Origin: Haloactinospora alba
GTDB lineage: Bacteria > Actinomycetota > Actinomycetes > Streptosporangiales > Streptosporangiaceae
Reading direction: 5' to 3'
Assembly (NCBI RefSeq): GCF_006717075.1
Contig: NZ_VFQC01000001.1
Location: 3,767,501 to 3,831,500 of the forward strand
DNA: 64,000 nucleotides
A model generated the notes under the pieces. That model worked only from the letters and a program-made list of their open reading frames with translations. It did not search any database and was not told the DNA's origin. The stretch's first letter is position 1; each line of letters begins with the position of its first letter. Shown piece after piece: positions 15,151-23,908 of this stretch. A program made the translations under genes and the position numbers.

Positions 15151-16263
15151 GATGTTCAACGCGGCGTTGCGGTCGCGATCCAACACGAGGCCGCAGGGGC
15201 ACCGGTATACCCGCTCCGACAGCGGCATGTCCTGCACGGCCCCACAGGAGGAGCACAGTTTCGTGCTGGGGTGGAACCGGTCGATGCGCACCAGGGTGCG
15301 CCCATACCGGGCCGCTTTGTACTCCAACAGGGCCAGAAACCGGCCCCAGGACGCGTCGTGCACGCTTTTGGCCATACGGGTGCGGGACAGGCCTTTCACG
15401 CTGAGGTCCTCGACGTAGATCGTTTGGTTCTCACGCACCACGTCGGTGGTGACCTTGTGCAGCCAGTCCGCCCGGGTGTCGGCCACCTTGGCGTGGAGCC
15501 GGGCGACGCGGGCACCTGCCTTGGCCCGGTTGGTGGAGCCCCGCTGTTTGCGGGACAGCGCCCGCTGGGCTTTCTTCAACCGCCGTTCCGCTCGGCGCAG
15601 CACGCGCGGGTTAGTGATGGTGTGGCCGTGTTGGTCGGTGGCGAAGGCGTTCAACCCGAGGTCGAGGGCGAGTTCGGCCTCCTCGCCGGTGTCGTCGACC
15701 ACCGGGTCCAGATGTTCGCCGTGGCCGTCGGGGTCGGTCTCCACCACGAACGACGCGAAATACCGACCGCAGGCGGTCTTGATGATGGTGACCGACGTGG
15801 GCGCACTGGGCAGATCCCGCGACCACGCCACCCGCACATCCCCGACCTTGGCCAGGTTCAACCGGCCGTTTTCGCGGATGCGGAACCCGCCGGTGTGCAG
15901 CCGGATGACTTGCCGCTGGTCGCGCTTGGACTTGAACCGGGGAGCGCCCATACGTCGCCCGGCGCGCTTGCCCTTCATCGAGTTGAAGAAGTTCGTGTAG
16001 GCGGCATCCGCGTCGCGGATGGCTTGCTGGAGCACGATGTTGGAGCACTCCGCGAGCCAACCGCGTTCGTCGGTGCGTTTCGCGTTGGTGATCAGTTGCT
16101 TTTGCAGCTGAGTTCCGGTCGGGAACTTCTCCCCGGCCTGGTACGCGTCCTGGCGGGCGCGCACCGCGTCGTTGTAGACCACGCGGGCGTTGCCGAACGC
16201 TTGCGCCAGCGCCTGGCGTTGCTGCTCGGTGGGGTAGAGCCGGTAACGGTACCGCAACTGCAC
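15025..16263 (-). CDS. tnpB: TnpB RNA-guided endonuclease (IS605 OrfB)
   Basis: This 412-aa protein has the N-terminal helix-turn-helix and WED-like region, then a split RuvC domain: D in A-L-D-L-G-L-N-A-F-A, E in I-Y-V-E-D-L, and D in L-D-R-D-R-N-A-A-L-N. A zinc finger C-S-S-C-G ... C-P-C-G lies before the last motif. All catalytic and zinc positions are present, so it should be an active reRNA-guided nuclease. It starts at GTG 16263 behind a strong GGGAGGTGATC. The tnpB and tnpA starts are 43 bases apart and divergent. Confidence 0.93.
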   Translation of the reverse strand: MQLRYRYRLYPTEQQRQALAQAFGNARVVYNDAVRARQDAYQAGEKFPTGTQLQKQLITNAKRTDERGWLAECSNIVLQQAIRDADAAYTNFFNSMKGKRAGRRMGAPRFKSKRDQRQVIRLHTGGFRIRENGRLNLAKVGDVRVAWSRDLPSAPTSVTIIKTACGRYFASFVVETDPDGHGEHLDPVVDDTGEEAELALDLGLNAFATDQHGHTITNPRVLRRAERRLKKAQRALSRKQRGSTNRAKAGARVARLHAKVADTRADWLHKVTTDVVRENQTIYVEDLSVKGLSRTRMAKSVHDASWGRFLALLEYKAARYGRTLVRIDRFHPSTKLCSSCGAVQDMPLSERVYRCPCGLVLDRDRNAALNILAAGRVERLNACGADIRPATRAVGVEAGSSGIPRGNTASAA

Positions 16264-16306
16264 GACTGATCACCTCCCTTCGGAAACCACTGTATCATGT
16301 TGGTCT

Positions 16307-16735
16307 ATGGCTGACACTGAGGACTATCGCACTGGCAGACACTGCGTTTTCGGTATGCACGTTCATTTGGTCTTTGTGACGAAGTATCGACGGGACGTAC
16401 TCACCAGCGAACACTTGGACTTTCTGAAGTCGGTGTTCAGCAAGGTGTGCGCCGACTTCGACGCAGACTTAATCGAGTTCAACGGCGAGGATGACCACGT
16501 GCACCTACTGGTCGAATATCCACCGCAGGTGGCGGTGTCGCGACTGGTGAACAGCCTGAAGGGCGTGTCCTCGCGGCGACTGAAACAGCAGTTTCGAGTG
16601 CGTACCCGGGGTGGCAAGCTCTGGTCTCCGAGCTACTTCGCTGCTTCGTGCGGTGGGGCACCACTGAGCATCATCCGGCAGTACGTGGAGAACCAGCGAC
16701 GCCCTACGCAGCGAACCGACCATAACCACTCCTGA
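16307..16735 (+). CDS. tnpA: TnpA Y1 transposase (IS200/IS605)
   Basis: This 142-aa protein carries the HUH pair in D-D-H-V-H-L-L-V near residue 65 and the nucleophilic tyrosine in I-I-R-Q-Y-V-E-N-Q near residue 127. These act in single-strand cutting and joining at subterminal hairpins. Full length for the family. The stop is followed within 10 bases by the left-end hairpin. The last 12 residues are His/Thr-rich and unremarkable. Confidence 0.93.
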   Translation: MADTEDYRTGRHCVFGMHVHLVFVTKYRRDVLTSEHLDFLKSVFSKVCADFDADLIEFNGEDDHVHLLVEYPPQVAVSRLVNSLKGVSSRRLKQQFRVRTRGGKLWSPSYFAASCGGAPLSIIRQYVENQRRPTQRTDHNHS

Positions 16736-16743
16736 TCGGCTAT

Positions 16744-16763
16744 CTCCGGCCTGAAGGCCGGAG
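16744..16763. repeat. Subterminal hairpin at the tnpA end of the IS
   Basis: CTCCGGCC TGAA GGCCGGAG forms a perfect 8-bp stem with a 4-base loop, the kind of structure TnpA binds. It lies about 24 bases before the LuxR-family stop codon, so the element sits directly behind that gene. Confidence 0.75.
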
Positions 16764-16786
16764 CTTGCGCCGATTAAAGCCCCCGG

Positions 16787-19546
16787 TCACGGGAGGAAGC
16801 GCGCCAGCTCCACCCGCGAGCGTATGTTGAGTTTACGGAAGATCACCCGCAGGTGGTGTTCGACCGTGCGCGGGCTGAGGAACAGGTGCGCCGCCGTCTC
16901 CCGGTTCGTCGCCCCCTGAGCCACGAGCAGCGCGATCTGGTGCTGCTGGGGTGTCAGCTCCGTCGCCGCCTGCGGTGCGCCGTCCGGTTCCGTCTCCCCG
17001 GCCGCGCGCAGTTCCGCGCGCGCCTGTTCCGCCCACAGCCGCGCGCCGATCCGGTCGAACGTCTCCAGCGCCTCCCGCAGGTGGCCGCGTGCCCGGCCCG
17101 GTTCCCGGTTCCGGCGCAGGGATGTGCCGTACAGGAGGGCGGTGCGGGCGCGCTCCACACTGTCGTCGGCGCTGTCCCGGTGCAGACGCAGCGCCTCCTC
17201 GAAGCACGGTGCCGCCTCCTCCGGCGCGGCGAGCAGCCCGCGGCACCGTGCCGCCAGCGCCAGCACGCTGGGGCTGGCGGTCGCCTCGGCCCACTGCTCG
17301 TACCGGCGCAGGACCTGCCGTGCCCACCGGTTCTCCCCCGTACGCACGGCGGACTCCACGAACAGCGGCGCCGTCAGCAGCCGCATGGTGGGGTGGCCGT
17401 AGCCGGGGTCGGCGCGCGCCAGAACCCGCAGCCGGGCGAACGCCCCGGGCGCGTCACCGCGCGCCAGGTCCAGCACGGCCAGCGCCCACGAGCTCAGCGC
17501 GGCCGGCAGGCCGAGGTTGTGGCGGCTGGCGTGCGCGGTGACGGAGCGGGCGCGCGCCTGGCACGTGTCGGTGTCCCCCTGGATCGCGGCGAGGAGCGCC
17601 AGGGACGCCAGGAGGTGGGTGGCGCAGTTGGGTTGGCCGGTGTCGCGGGCCGCGCGCAGCCCGGCCGCACCGCTTCCGAGGGCCGAGGGGAACCTGCCGG
17701 TCCAGAACTCGGCGTGGACGAGGATCTCGCGCGCGTGCACGGCGCTGGCGTGCTCCCCGCGCTGCCGGGCGACGGTCAGCGCCCGGGTGGCCAGTTCGCG
17801 CACCCGCGGCGTGTCCCCCAGCCGCAGGGCGGCGATGCCGCCCCAGACCAGCTCGTCGGGTTCACCGATGTCGTCGGCCAGCGCCACGGCCCGGCGCAGC
17901 GGACCCACCGAGGCGGCGTAGTCGCCCGCGAACGACGCGGTGCACCCGTCCAGGAACGCGCGCCCCAGCTCGACGACCGGCGGGTCGTCGTCCCGTTCCG
18001 CGGGCGCCAGCCGCTGGGCTTGGGCGTGCCGGTGCGGGTCCCCCGCCAGGGACGCCGCGTCGGCGGCCCGCATCAGCGCCCGCGTGGCGAACGCGCGGTC
18101 GTGGGGCAGCAGCTTCCGGGCGGCGGCGAGGAGCGCGTCGGCGGCGTCGAACGCGTTGCCGACGCGCATGCCGATGGCGGCCCGGGCCAGGTCGGCGCTT
18201 CCGGCCGCCTTCCCGCCGGACGCCAGCGCCCGGGCGTCGGTGAGCAGGGCGGTGGCGCGGTCGCGGTCGCCGGACTGCCAGGCGTCGTACGCGGCGGAGG
18301 AGAGGCGGCAGGAGCGTTCTCCCGCGTGGGGGGTGAGGTCGGCGGCGTGTTCGAAGACCTCCGAGCTGGCCGCGCGCCCCTCCAGTGTGCGGGCGGTGTG
18401 CGCGGCGGTGGTGAGGGCGGCGGCCGTTCCCGCGTCGGGTGCGTCGGCCGCGGCGGCGCTGTGCCGGGCGTAGCGGGTGGGGTCGCGCCGGGGGTCGAGG
18501 GTGTCCGCGAGCCGGAGGTGCGCGGCGCGGCGGTGGGAGAAGGGGGCGTTCTGGTAGACCGCCGCGGGGACGAGCCGGTTGGGGAAGTGCAGCCGCCCGT
18601 TCACGGTGCGCACGATCCCGGCCTCCTCCGCGGGATCCAGGGCCGCGGAGGAGGTCCTCGGGTGGCGGGCGGCGCGCAGGACGGTGCCGGTGTCCGTCCC
18701 CGGCGCGCAGGAGGCGAGCAGTACCAGTTCCCGGGTGGCCTCTGGCAGGGCGTCGACGGGGGCGGTGAGGTCATCCCGGAGGTTCTGGTCCAGCGGAAGG
18801 ACCTCGGGAAGCGGGTCGGTGCCGTCGAGTTGGCGCGCGGTGAGCAGGGCGGTGAAACCGGCGGCGGCCCGCGGGTTGCCGTGGGCCGCCCGCGCCAGCC
18901 GCGCGCGCACCGGTGCCGCGAGCGCCGGTTCCTCCTCGTCCAGCAGGGCGCGGATGTCCCGTTCGTTCAGCTGGGCGAGCGGGAGGCGGGCGAGGTCGGC
19001 GAGTGCGGAGGGGGTGTGTCCGTCGCCGGTGGCGAACACCAGCGCGGCGGGGGCGGTGTCCAGCCGACGCGCGGCGAACGCCAGCACCTCCAGGGACGGC
19101 GGGTCGAGCAGGTGGGCGTCGTCCACACAGCACACGAGCGGGGTGTTGTGTCCCGCGCCGGTGAGCAGGTCCCGGCATCCGGTGGCCAGGGTGAACCAGC
19201 CCTCCTCCGGGACGGCGCCGGTCCGCAGGGTGTGCCGCAGGGCCGCCGCCTGCTCCGGGGAGAGGCCGTCGACACGTCCGGACAGGGGTTGCAGCAGCCG
19301 CTGCAGCCCGGCGAGGGCGAGGTCCGACTCCGCGCGCACGCCGCGTGTGCGCAGCACCGCGCATCCCGCTGCCGCCGCGTGCAGGTGGTCCAGCAGGCTG
19401 CTTCTCCCGCTTCCGGGGGCTCCCGTGAGGAGGAGGGCCGTTCCGCGGCCCGATCTGGCCGTGTCCGCCGCCGAGGCGAGCTCCCGCTTCTCGCGTTCCC
19501 GGCCGTGTAGTTTCCTGTGGGTTCCGTGGGGGTTTCCGGTAGCCAC
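16787..19546 (-). CDS. LAL-type LuxR-family regulator with AAA/NACHT-like ATPase
   Basis: This 919-aa protein has an N-terminal ATPase (about 1-330) with T-G-A-P-G-S-G-R-S-S at 41-50 and V-C-C-V-D-D-A-H-L-L-D as Walker B. A long Ala-rich helical-repeat (TPR-like) middle follows, then a C-terminal LuxR helix-turn-helix (L-T-P-Q-Q-H-Q-I-A-L-L-V-A-Q-G ... R-T-V-E-H-H-L). This is the build of large pathway-specific regulators. The Walker A lysine is replaced by Arg48, which may weaken ATP hydrolysis. It starts at GTG 19546. The target is unknown. Its neighbours are the IS element and, upstream, the cutinase gene on the same strand. Confidence 0.88.
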   Translation of the reverse strand: MATGNPHGTHRKLHGREREKRELASAADTARSGRGTALLLTGAPGSGRSSLLDHLHAAAAGCAVLRTRGVRAESDLALAGLQRLLQPLSGRVDGLSPEQAAALRHTLRTGAVPEEGWFTLATGCRDLLTGAGHNTPLVCCVDDAHLLDPPSLEVLAFAARRLDTAPAALVFATGDGHTPSALADLARLPLAQLNERDIRALLDEEEPALAAPVRARLARAAHGNPRAAAGFTALLTARQLDGTDPLPEVLPLDQNLRDDLTAPVDALPEATRELVLLASCAPGTDTGTVLRAARHPRTSSAALDPAEEAGIVRTVNGRLHFPNRLVPAAVYQNAPFSHRRAAHLRLADTLDPRRDPTRYARHSAAAADAPDAGTAAALTTAAHTARTLEGRAASSEVFEHAADLTPHAGERSCRLSSAAYDAWQSGDRDRATALLTDARALASGGKAAGSADLARAAIGMRVGNAFDAADALLAAARKLLPHDRAFATRALMRAADAASLAGDPHRHAQAQRLAPAERDDDPPVVELGRAFLDGCTASFAGDYAASVGPLRRAVALADDIGEPDELVWGGIAALRLGDTPRVRELATRALTVARQRGEHASAVHAREILVHAEFWTGRFPSALGSGAAGLRAARDTGQPNCATHLLASLALLAAIQGDTDTCQARARSVTAHASRHNLGLPAALSSWALAVLDLARGDAPGAFARLRVLARADPGYGHPTMRLLTAPLFVESAVRTGENRWARQVLRRYEQWAEATASPSVLALAARCRGLLAAPEEAAPCFEEALRLHRDSADDSVERARTALLYGTSLRRNREPGRARGHLREALETFDRIGARLWAEQARAELRAAGETEPDGAPQAATELTPQQHQIALLVAQGATNRETAAHLFLSPRTVEHHLRVIFRKLNIRSRVELARFLP

Positions 19547-19633
19547 ACCAGAACGTTACCCGCGAGTTGTCACCGGTAACAGAGCGGAAACACGAAACCG
19601 GTGATTTCCCGGATGGCGGTGCTCCGCAGCGGT

Positions 19634-19669
19634 GGGCCGCACCGGCCGTGTGCACGGCTGGTGCGGCCC
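19634..19669 (-). terminator. Stem-loop after the cutinase gene
   Basis: GGGCCGCACC (19634-19643) pairs perfectly with GGTGCGGCCC (19660-19669), and GCCGT/ACGGC extends the stem inward. It lies 40 bases past the cutinase stop and upstream of the LuxR-type gene, so it separates the two minus-strand units. Confidence 0.75.
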
Positions 19670-19708
19670 GTCCTCACCGGAACGCCCCCGGCGGGCACCG
19701 GTCGGGTC

Positions 19709-20608
19709 CTAGTGCGGGCAGGTGTCCCGGTACTCCTCGATGTCGCTGTCGAAGGCGGGAGGCGGGCAGAGGAACTGTTCGTAGCGGGTGTCGTCGTCGA
19801 CGAAGCGTTTCAGCCAGGAGATGCTGTACTTCGCGATGGTGGTGTTGGACATGTTCGGCGCGAAGTGGTTGGCGCCGTCGAGCTCCAGGTAGGCCTTGTC
19901 CAGCGAACCCGGAAGGCTCTCGTAGAAGGGCTCGGAGTGGGTGGTGACGGAGGCGATGCTGTCGCGCTCGGCTCCGACGACCATGGTGGGGACCTGCACC
20001 CCGGACCAGTCCTTCTGGGTGTGCCAGCCGGTCAGCGGGATGGCCGCCTCCAGTTCGGGGCGGTCCTCGGCGGCGGCGAGCGTCCCGCCCCCGCCCATGG
20101 AGTGGCCCATCACGGCGAGCCGGTCCCCGTCGACGCGGTCGGTGACGTCGCTGTCCTCCACCAGGTAGTCGAGAGCGGACTCGAGTTGCCTCCCCCGGCT
20201 GTTGGGCTGGTCCACGGTCGTGTTGGTGTCGATGGTGAACACCACGAAACCCTGGGAGGCCAGCCGCGGACCCAGCCACGACATGGAGGACTCGGTGGCG
20301 GTGTAGCCGGGGGCGACGGCGACCGCGCCGAAGTCGCCCTCGCTGGTGTCGGTCGGGTAGTAGATGGTTCCGCCGCCGAAACCGCTCACGAGTCCGGAGA
20401 CGGACTCCTCGTCGACGTCGAAGTGGCCGCGGGGCGCCTCGACGCTGGACTCGGTGGGGTCGGGTCCGCGCTCGTGGGGGTTGTCGTCGGCGTGTACCGG
20501 GGCGGCGGCTCCGACACCCGCCACGGCGGTGGCCGCGGCGGCCACCGCCGTCGCGCCGAGCTGCGCGGCGCGGCGGTAGGGACTGGGGGTGGGCGTACCT
20601 GTTCGCAT
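19709..20608 (-). CDS. Secreted cutinase / polyester (PET) hydrolase homologue
   Basis: This 299-aa alpha/beta hydrolase has a signal peptide (basic Y-R-R, hydrophobic Ala-rich core, A-x-A-like end near residue 40). The nucleophile S170 is in G-H-S-M-G-G-G-G; Asp216 and His248 complete the triad. Y102 in G-Y-T-A and M171 form the oxyanion hole, and W195 is the substrate-binding Trp known from PET hydrolases. C281 and C297 can form the C-terminal disulfide of actinobacterial cutinases. Blocks such as D-T-N-T-T-V-D-Q-P and S-E-P-F-Y-E-S match the Thermobifida family closely. ATG 20608 has AAGGA 9-13 bases upstream. Confidence 0.92.
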   Translation of the reverse strand: MRTGTPTPSPYRRAAQLGATAVAAAATAVAGVGAAAPVHADDNPHERGPDPTESSVEAPRGHFDVDEESVSGLVSGFGGGTIYYPTDTSEGDFGAVAVAPGYTATESSMSWLGPRLASQGFVVFTIDTNTTVDQPNSRGRQLESALDYLVEDSDVTDRVDGDRLAVMGHSMGGGGTLAAAEDRPELEAAIPLTGWHTQKDWSGVQVPTMVVGAERDSIASVTTHSEPFYESLPGSLDKAYLELDGANHFAPNMSNTTIAKYSISWLKRFVDDDTRYEQFLCPPPAFDSDIEEYRDTCPH

Positions 20609-20909
20609 GGGGGATTTCCTTCGCTGTCGCGAGGTAGGGGATCGGGTCGTACGCACCCGGTCCGGGGGGTCGGACCCGCCCGCGCCCACCGGTAGGGGAA
20701 GCGGAGGAAACGGTCAGCGGGGGCGTGCCCGTTCCCGTCCCGGGTGGCTTCCCATCATCCGGGGCGCGCGGCCGCCGCGCATCGGTGAAACCACCAGTGT
20801 TCGCCGCACCTCCGCGCGGACGGGTCGTCGCCCCGCTCCCCCGAGCAGCCCGCCCTGGGGCCTGTTGTGTGGACGCTGTTCCTCGCGAGCGTCGCCCGCG
20901 GAACGGGCA

Positions 20910-21755
20910 CTAACCGGTCGTGTCCCAGGGTGTGGTCGGCAGCTCGCGTTTGTGTGCGGTGGTGCGGTAGCGGCGCACCAGCCAGCGCGCGACGTCCTCG
21001 GAGACGGGCCGCCCCTCCAGGAAGTCGTCGATCTCGGCGTAGGTCACCCCGAGCGCCTCCTCGTCGGGTTTCTGGGGGGCGAGGCTCTCCAGGTCGGCCG
21101 TGGCGGTCTTGTGCACCAGGTCGTCGGGGGCGCCCAGTGCCGCGGCGACCTCCCGCACGCGGCGCTTGGTCAGCCCTGCCAGCGGGACGACGTCGGCGGC
21201 GCCGTCCCCGAACTTGGTGAAGAAGCCGGTGATCGCCTCGGCGGCGTGGTCGGTGCCGACGACGAGGCCGCCCTCGCCGCCCGCCACCGCGTACTGGGCG
21301 ATCATGCGTTCCCGCGCCTTGATGTTGCCCAGCACGAAGTCCTTCGCCTGACGGTCGGGGAAGTCCATCCCGGCCTCGGTGAGGGAGCGCGCCATCGCGT
21401 CGGCGGCGGGCTGGACGTCCACGGTGAGACAGCGGTCCGCCCCCGTGACCTCCACCGCCCGGTCGGCGTCCTCGGCGTCGCGCTGTGTCCCGTACGGCAG
21501 GCGCATCGCGACGAACTCGGCGGTTCCGCCGTTCTCCCGCACCCGGTCCACCGCGAGCCGGCACAGGCGCCCCGCGGTCATCGAGTCGACGCCGCCGCTG
21601 ATGCCCAGCACGAGGGCGGTGGTGCCGCTGGTCTCCAGCCGTTCGGCGAGGAAGGCCGTCCGCCGCTCGATCTCCCGGCTCGGGTCGAACTCCTCGGCCA
21701 CCCCCAGCTCGCGGATGATGTCCTGGCGCGCGTCCTGCAGGTCGGTCTCCGTCAT
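20910..21755 (-). CDS. nadE: NAD+ synthase, ammonia/glutamine-type NadE
   Basis: This 281-aa protein has the ATP-pyrophosphatase P-loop S-G-G-V-D-S-M near residue 54 and G-T-D-H-A-A-E-A-x-T-G-F-F-T-K, the binding site for deamido-NAD. The C-terminal K-R-E-L-P-x-T-P is also typical. It lacks an N-terminal nitrilase domain, so it uses ammonia. It makes NAD in the last step of the pathway. It is monocistronic. Start ATG 21755; the 230 bases upstream hold nothing recognisable. Confidence 0.93.
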   Translation of the reverse strand: MTETDLQDARQDIIRELGVAEEFDPSREIERRTAFLAERLETSGTTALVLGISGGVDSMTAGRLCRLAVDRVRENGGTAEFVAMRLPYGTQRDAEDADRAVEVTGADRCLTVDVQPAADAMARSLTEAGMDFPDRQAKDFVLGNIKARERMIAQYAVAGGEGGLVVGTDHAAEAITGFFTKFGDGAADVVPLAGLTKRRVREVAAALGAPDDLVHKTATADLESLAPQKPDEEALGVTYAEIDDFLEGRPVSEDVARWLVRRYRTTAHKRELPTTPWDTTG

Positions 21756-21988
21756 CCCACTCCCCTATCCGATGGTTCCGCGGCGTTGCCGGGCGGAATT
21801 ATCGCGCGCCGTCCACCCCCTGGTCACACGGGTACTGCCCGCGCGGGACGGCGGGACCGTCGCGGTCTCCGCACGGCGCCGACGGTGCCGCCAACCGTAC
21901 TCCCGCTCTGTTTCGCGGGCGTTAACCCGAGAGCGCGTGCGCGGGGTCGCCTCCGGGGCGCCGGTCGCGTCCGTATCGGGGACAGCGG

Positions 21989-22378
21989 TCAGGTGCCGAG
22001 CCGGCGGAGGTCCCACCGGTTGCCGTAGGGGTCGCGGAAGACGGCGACGCTGCCGTAGCTCTCGTGCCGGGGCGGACCCTCGAACACCACACCGGCGGCG
22101 AGCATCCGGTGGTAGTCCCGCCAGAAGTCGTCGGTGTCCAGGAACAGGGCGACCCGGCCGCCGGTCTGGTCGCCGACGCGGGCCCGCTGTTCGGGTGTGG
22201 CGGCGCGGGCCAGCAACACGCCGGCCTCCCGGGACCCGGGCAGTGCCACCACCACCCAGCGTTTCCCGCCGCCCAGCGGGGTGTCCTCGCGGAGCTCGAA
22301 ACCGAGAACGCGCGTGTAGTAGGCGACGGCGGTGTCGTAGTCGTCGACGACGAGGGTCACGAGTCCGAGGCGGGCCAT
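21989..22378 (-). CDS. VOC (glyoxalase/bleomycin-resistance) family protein
   Basis: This 129-aa protein has two beta-alpha-beta-beta-beta modules: M-A-R-L-G-L-V-T-L-V-V-D-D-Y at the start, F-R-D-P-Y-G-N-R-W-D-L near the end. Metal ligands at the usual His/Glu places are only partly present, so the reaction cannot be given. ATG 22378 begins the fold; the longer upstream frame is not family-like. It is divergent from the Uma2-type gene. Confidence 0.8.
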   Translation of the reverse strand: MARLGLVTLVVDDYDTAVAYYTRVLGFELREDTPLGGGKRWVVVALPGSREAGVLLARAATPEQRARVGDQTGGRVALFLDTDDFWRDYHRMLAAGVVFEGPPRHESYGSVAVFRDPYGNRWDLRRLGT

Positions 22379-22507
22379 GGCTCCATTCTGGACTTCCAGG
22401 GCTGCGTTCCCCTCCGCTGCGGACCGGACATCCGCGTTTTCCCCTCGCCACTGGGTAGCCTTCCGATAGGCTCGGCGTGCCAACGGCAAGGTAGGAGGCA
22501 CCGAGCG

Positions 22508-23134
22508 ATGTCGATCCCGTCAAAGGAGCCGACAGTGTCCTCGTCGTCACCCGCCCAACCGTTGCCCGACTGGTTCCTCCCACCGCCCGGCGGCTGGACG
22601 GCCGACGACCTCGATCGGCTCCCGCCCGAGGCGCCGCGCCACCTCGAGTTGATCGACGGAGCCCTCATCGTGATGTCGCCCCACCGGTCCTTCCGTGCCC
22701 GTGTCATGATGCGCATGGGTTACGAACTGGACCAGCAGGCGCCGGACGGTGTCGGCGTGGAGATCGAGATGTCGGTCAAACTCGGGCAGCGTCAACGCCC
22801 GGAGCCTGACATCGTCGCCTTCCGCGAACCGCAGGAACCCGACCTCGACCGTACGTACCACTCGCCGGCGGATGTGCTCCTCGTCGTGGAGATCGTCTCA
22901 GAGGAGTCCGCGGAACGCGATCGGAAAACCAAGCCGTTGAAATACGCCGAGGCGGGCATACGACATTTCTGGCGTGTCGAGGAGGAGTCGGGCTCTCCTG
23001 TCGTCTACGTCTACGAACGTGACGATGTGACCGGGAGTTACGCTCCCGTCACCGTCGCCCGGGAACGTCTCGCGGTTAGCGCGCCGTTCGCCGTCGACCT
23101 GAACGTACGGGGGCTCCTTCCCCGCTCTGGATGA
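22508..23134 (+). CDS. Uma2-family (DUF820) PD-(D/E)XK protein
   Basis: This 208-aa protein has the Uma2 signature: P-E-P-D-I-V near residue 99, L-L-V-V-E-I-V-S-E-E-S near 125, and K-x-x-x-Y-A-E-A-G-I-R-H-F-W. This is an endonuclease-like fold whose physiological role is unclear; such genes multiply in cyanobacteria and actinomycetes. ATG 22508 has GGAGG at proper distance; GTG 22535, 9 codons later, has AAAGGAG and is equally possible. Confidence 0.85.
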   Translation: MSIPSKEPTVSSSSPAQPLPDWFLPPPGGWTADDLDRLPPEAPRHLELIDGALIVMSPHRSFRARVMMRMGYELDQQAPDGVGVEIEMSVKLGQRQRPEPDIVAFREPQEPDLDRTYHSPADVLLVVEIVSEESAERDRKTKPLKYAEAGIRHFWRVEEESGSPVVYVYERDDVTGSYAPVTVARERLAVSAPFAVDLNVRGLLPRSG

Positions 23135-23243
23135 AGTCAGCGCGGTCCCCGCCCTCGGTGCTCGCAGCAGTCCCGGAACCAGCTCCGGTCCGGGTGCCGG
23201 GGGATTCGGGCGGGTGAACGGGGTGGGGTGAGGGCCGCCGGCC

Positions 23244-23816
23244 TCACCGGAGACGTTTGGCCAGCCCCTCGTAGTCCAGGACCATGCCCTCCCGGTCGAC
23301 GGTGATCTCGTGGGTGCCGAAGCGGTTGCCGCGGCACTCGTAACGTTGCGGCCCGGTACTGCTGTGCAACCTGGTGTAGCGTTGCGCGACCCGACACACC
23401 CGCAGGCTGGGAACCTCGACGCGCGCGACCGCGATGTCGCGGAACTCCCCGGGCCCCAGCCCCAGGCGCCGGATCGGCAGGGTGTTGGTCAGCGGGGTGG
23501 CGGCGACGTCCACGTCCACGCAGCCGTCGAGTTCGGGGGCGTGGTTCCCGTTGACCGTCCAGCGGCCGCCGCTGCCGGACAGTTCGACCACGTGGGCGCC
23601 CTCGGGCGACAGCGTCTCCACCCGGGCGTTGCGGGTGACCCACGCCAGGTCGGTGTGGACGGTGAACCGGCAGGAGAACCGCTCTTGCGCCCCGGCGACG
23701 GTCTCGTTGGCCTCCAGCGTGAAGCCGCACGGTTCGGCGATGAGCGTACCCAGTCCCAACCCTTCCGCGACGTCGGTCCGGGTCCAGGCGGCGGGCAGGT
23801 CGTGCGTGAGGGGCAT
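23244..23816 (-). CDS. Putative glycolipid-binding protein (DUF1089)
   Basis: This 190-aa, beta-rich cytosolic protein has the family patterns F-x-C-R-F-T-V-H-T-D-L-A-W-V-T-R, W-x-V-N-G-x-H-A-P-E-L-D-G-C-x-D-V-D and T-P-L-T-N-T-L-P-I-R-R-L. The family was named for a predicted lipid-binding fold and its function is not established. There is no signal peptide. It lies behind the symporter gene on the same strand, but a stem-loop separates them. Confidence 0.8.
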   Translation of the reverse strand: MPLTHDLPAAWTRTDVAEGLGLGTLIAEPCGFTLEANETVAGAQERFSCRFTVHTDLAWVTRNARVETLSPEGAHVVELSGSGGRWTVNGNHAPELDGCVDVDVAATPLTNTLPIRRLGLGPGEFRDIAVARVEVPSLRVCRVAQRYTRLHSSTGPQRYECRGNRFGTHEITVDREGMVLDYEGLAKRLR

Positions 23817-23870
23817 GGGCCCGTTTCTACCGGTAGCTCGGGCCGCACGCCAGAAGGTGCGGGGAGGTCC

Positions 23871-23893
23871 GCCGGTGCCCGGCGAACCTCCCC
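23871..23893 (-). terminator. Stem-loop after the symporter gene
   Basis: GGGGAGGT (23871-23878) pairs with ACCTCCCC (23886-23893). It lies just past the symporter stop on the minus strand and before the DUF1089 gene. Confidence 0.6.
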
Positions 23894-23908
23894 GGTCACA
23901 GGCGTCGC

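Larger units (their letters stand above)
14982..16780 (-). mobile_element. IS200/IS605-family insertion sequence
   Basis: Divergent tnpB (minus) and tnpA (plus) genes are flanked by subterminal hairpins at 14992-15013 and 16744-16763, the plan of IS605-type elements, which move as single strands and leave no target duplication. There are no terminal inverted repeats, as expected. Exact ends are not certain: the right (tnpB) end is probably at GTCAAC (plus strand GTTGAC, 14982-14987). The left (tnpA) end is probably near the T-rich TTTAAT on the minus strand at about 16774-16779. Both genes are intact. Confidence 0.88.

Noticed and set aside
16853-19510. 885-codon plus-strand frame
   Set aside because: It is the complement of the LuxR-family gene, with no motif and extreme Gly/Arg content.
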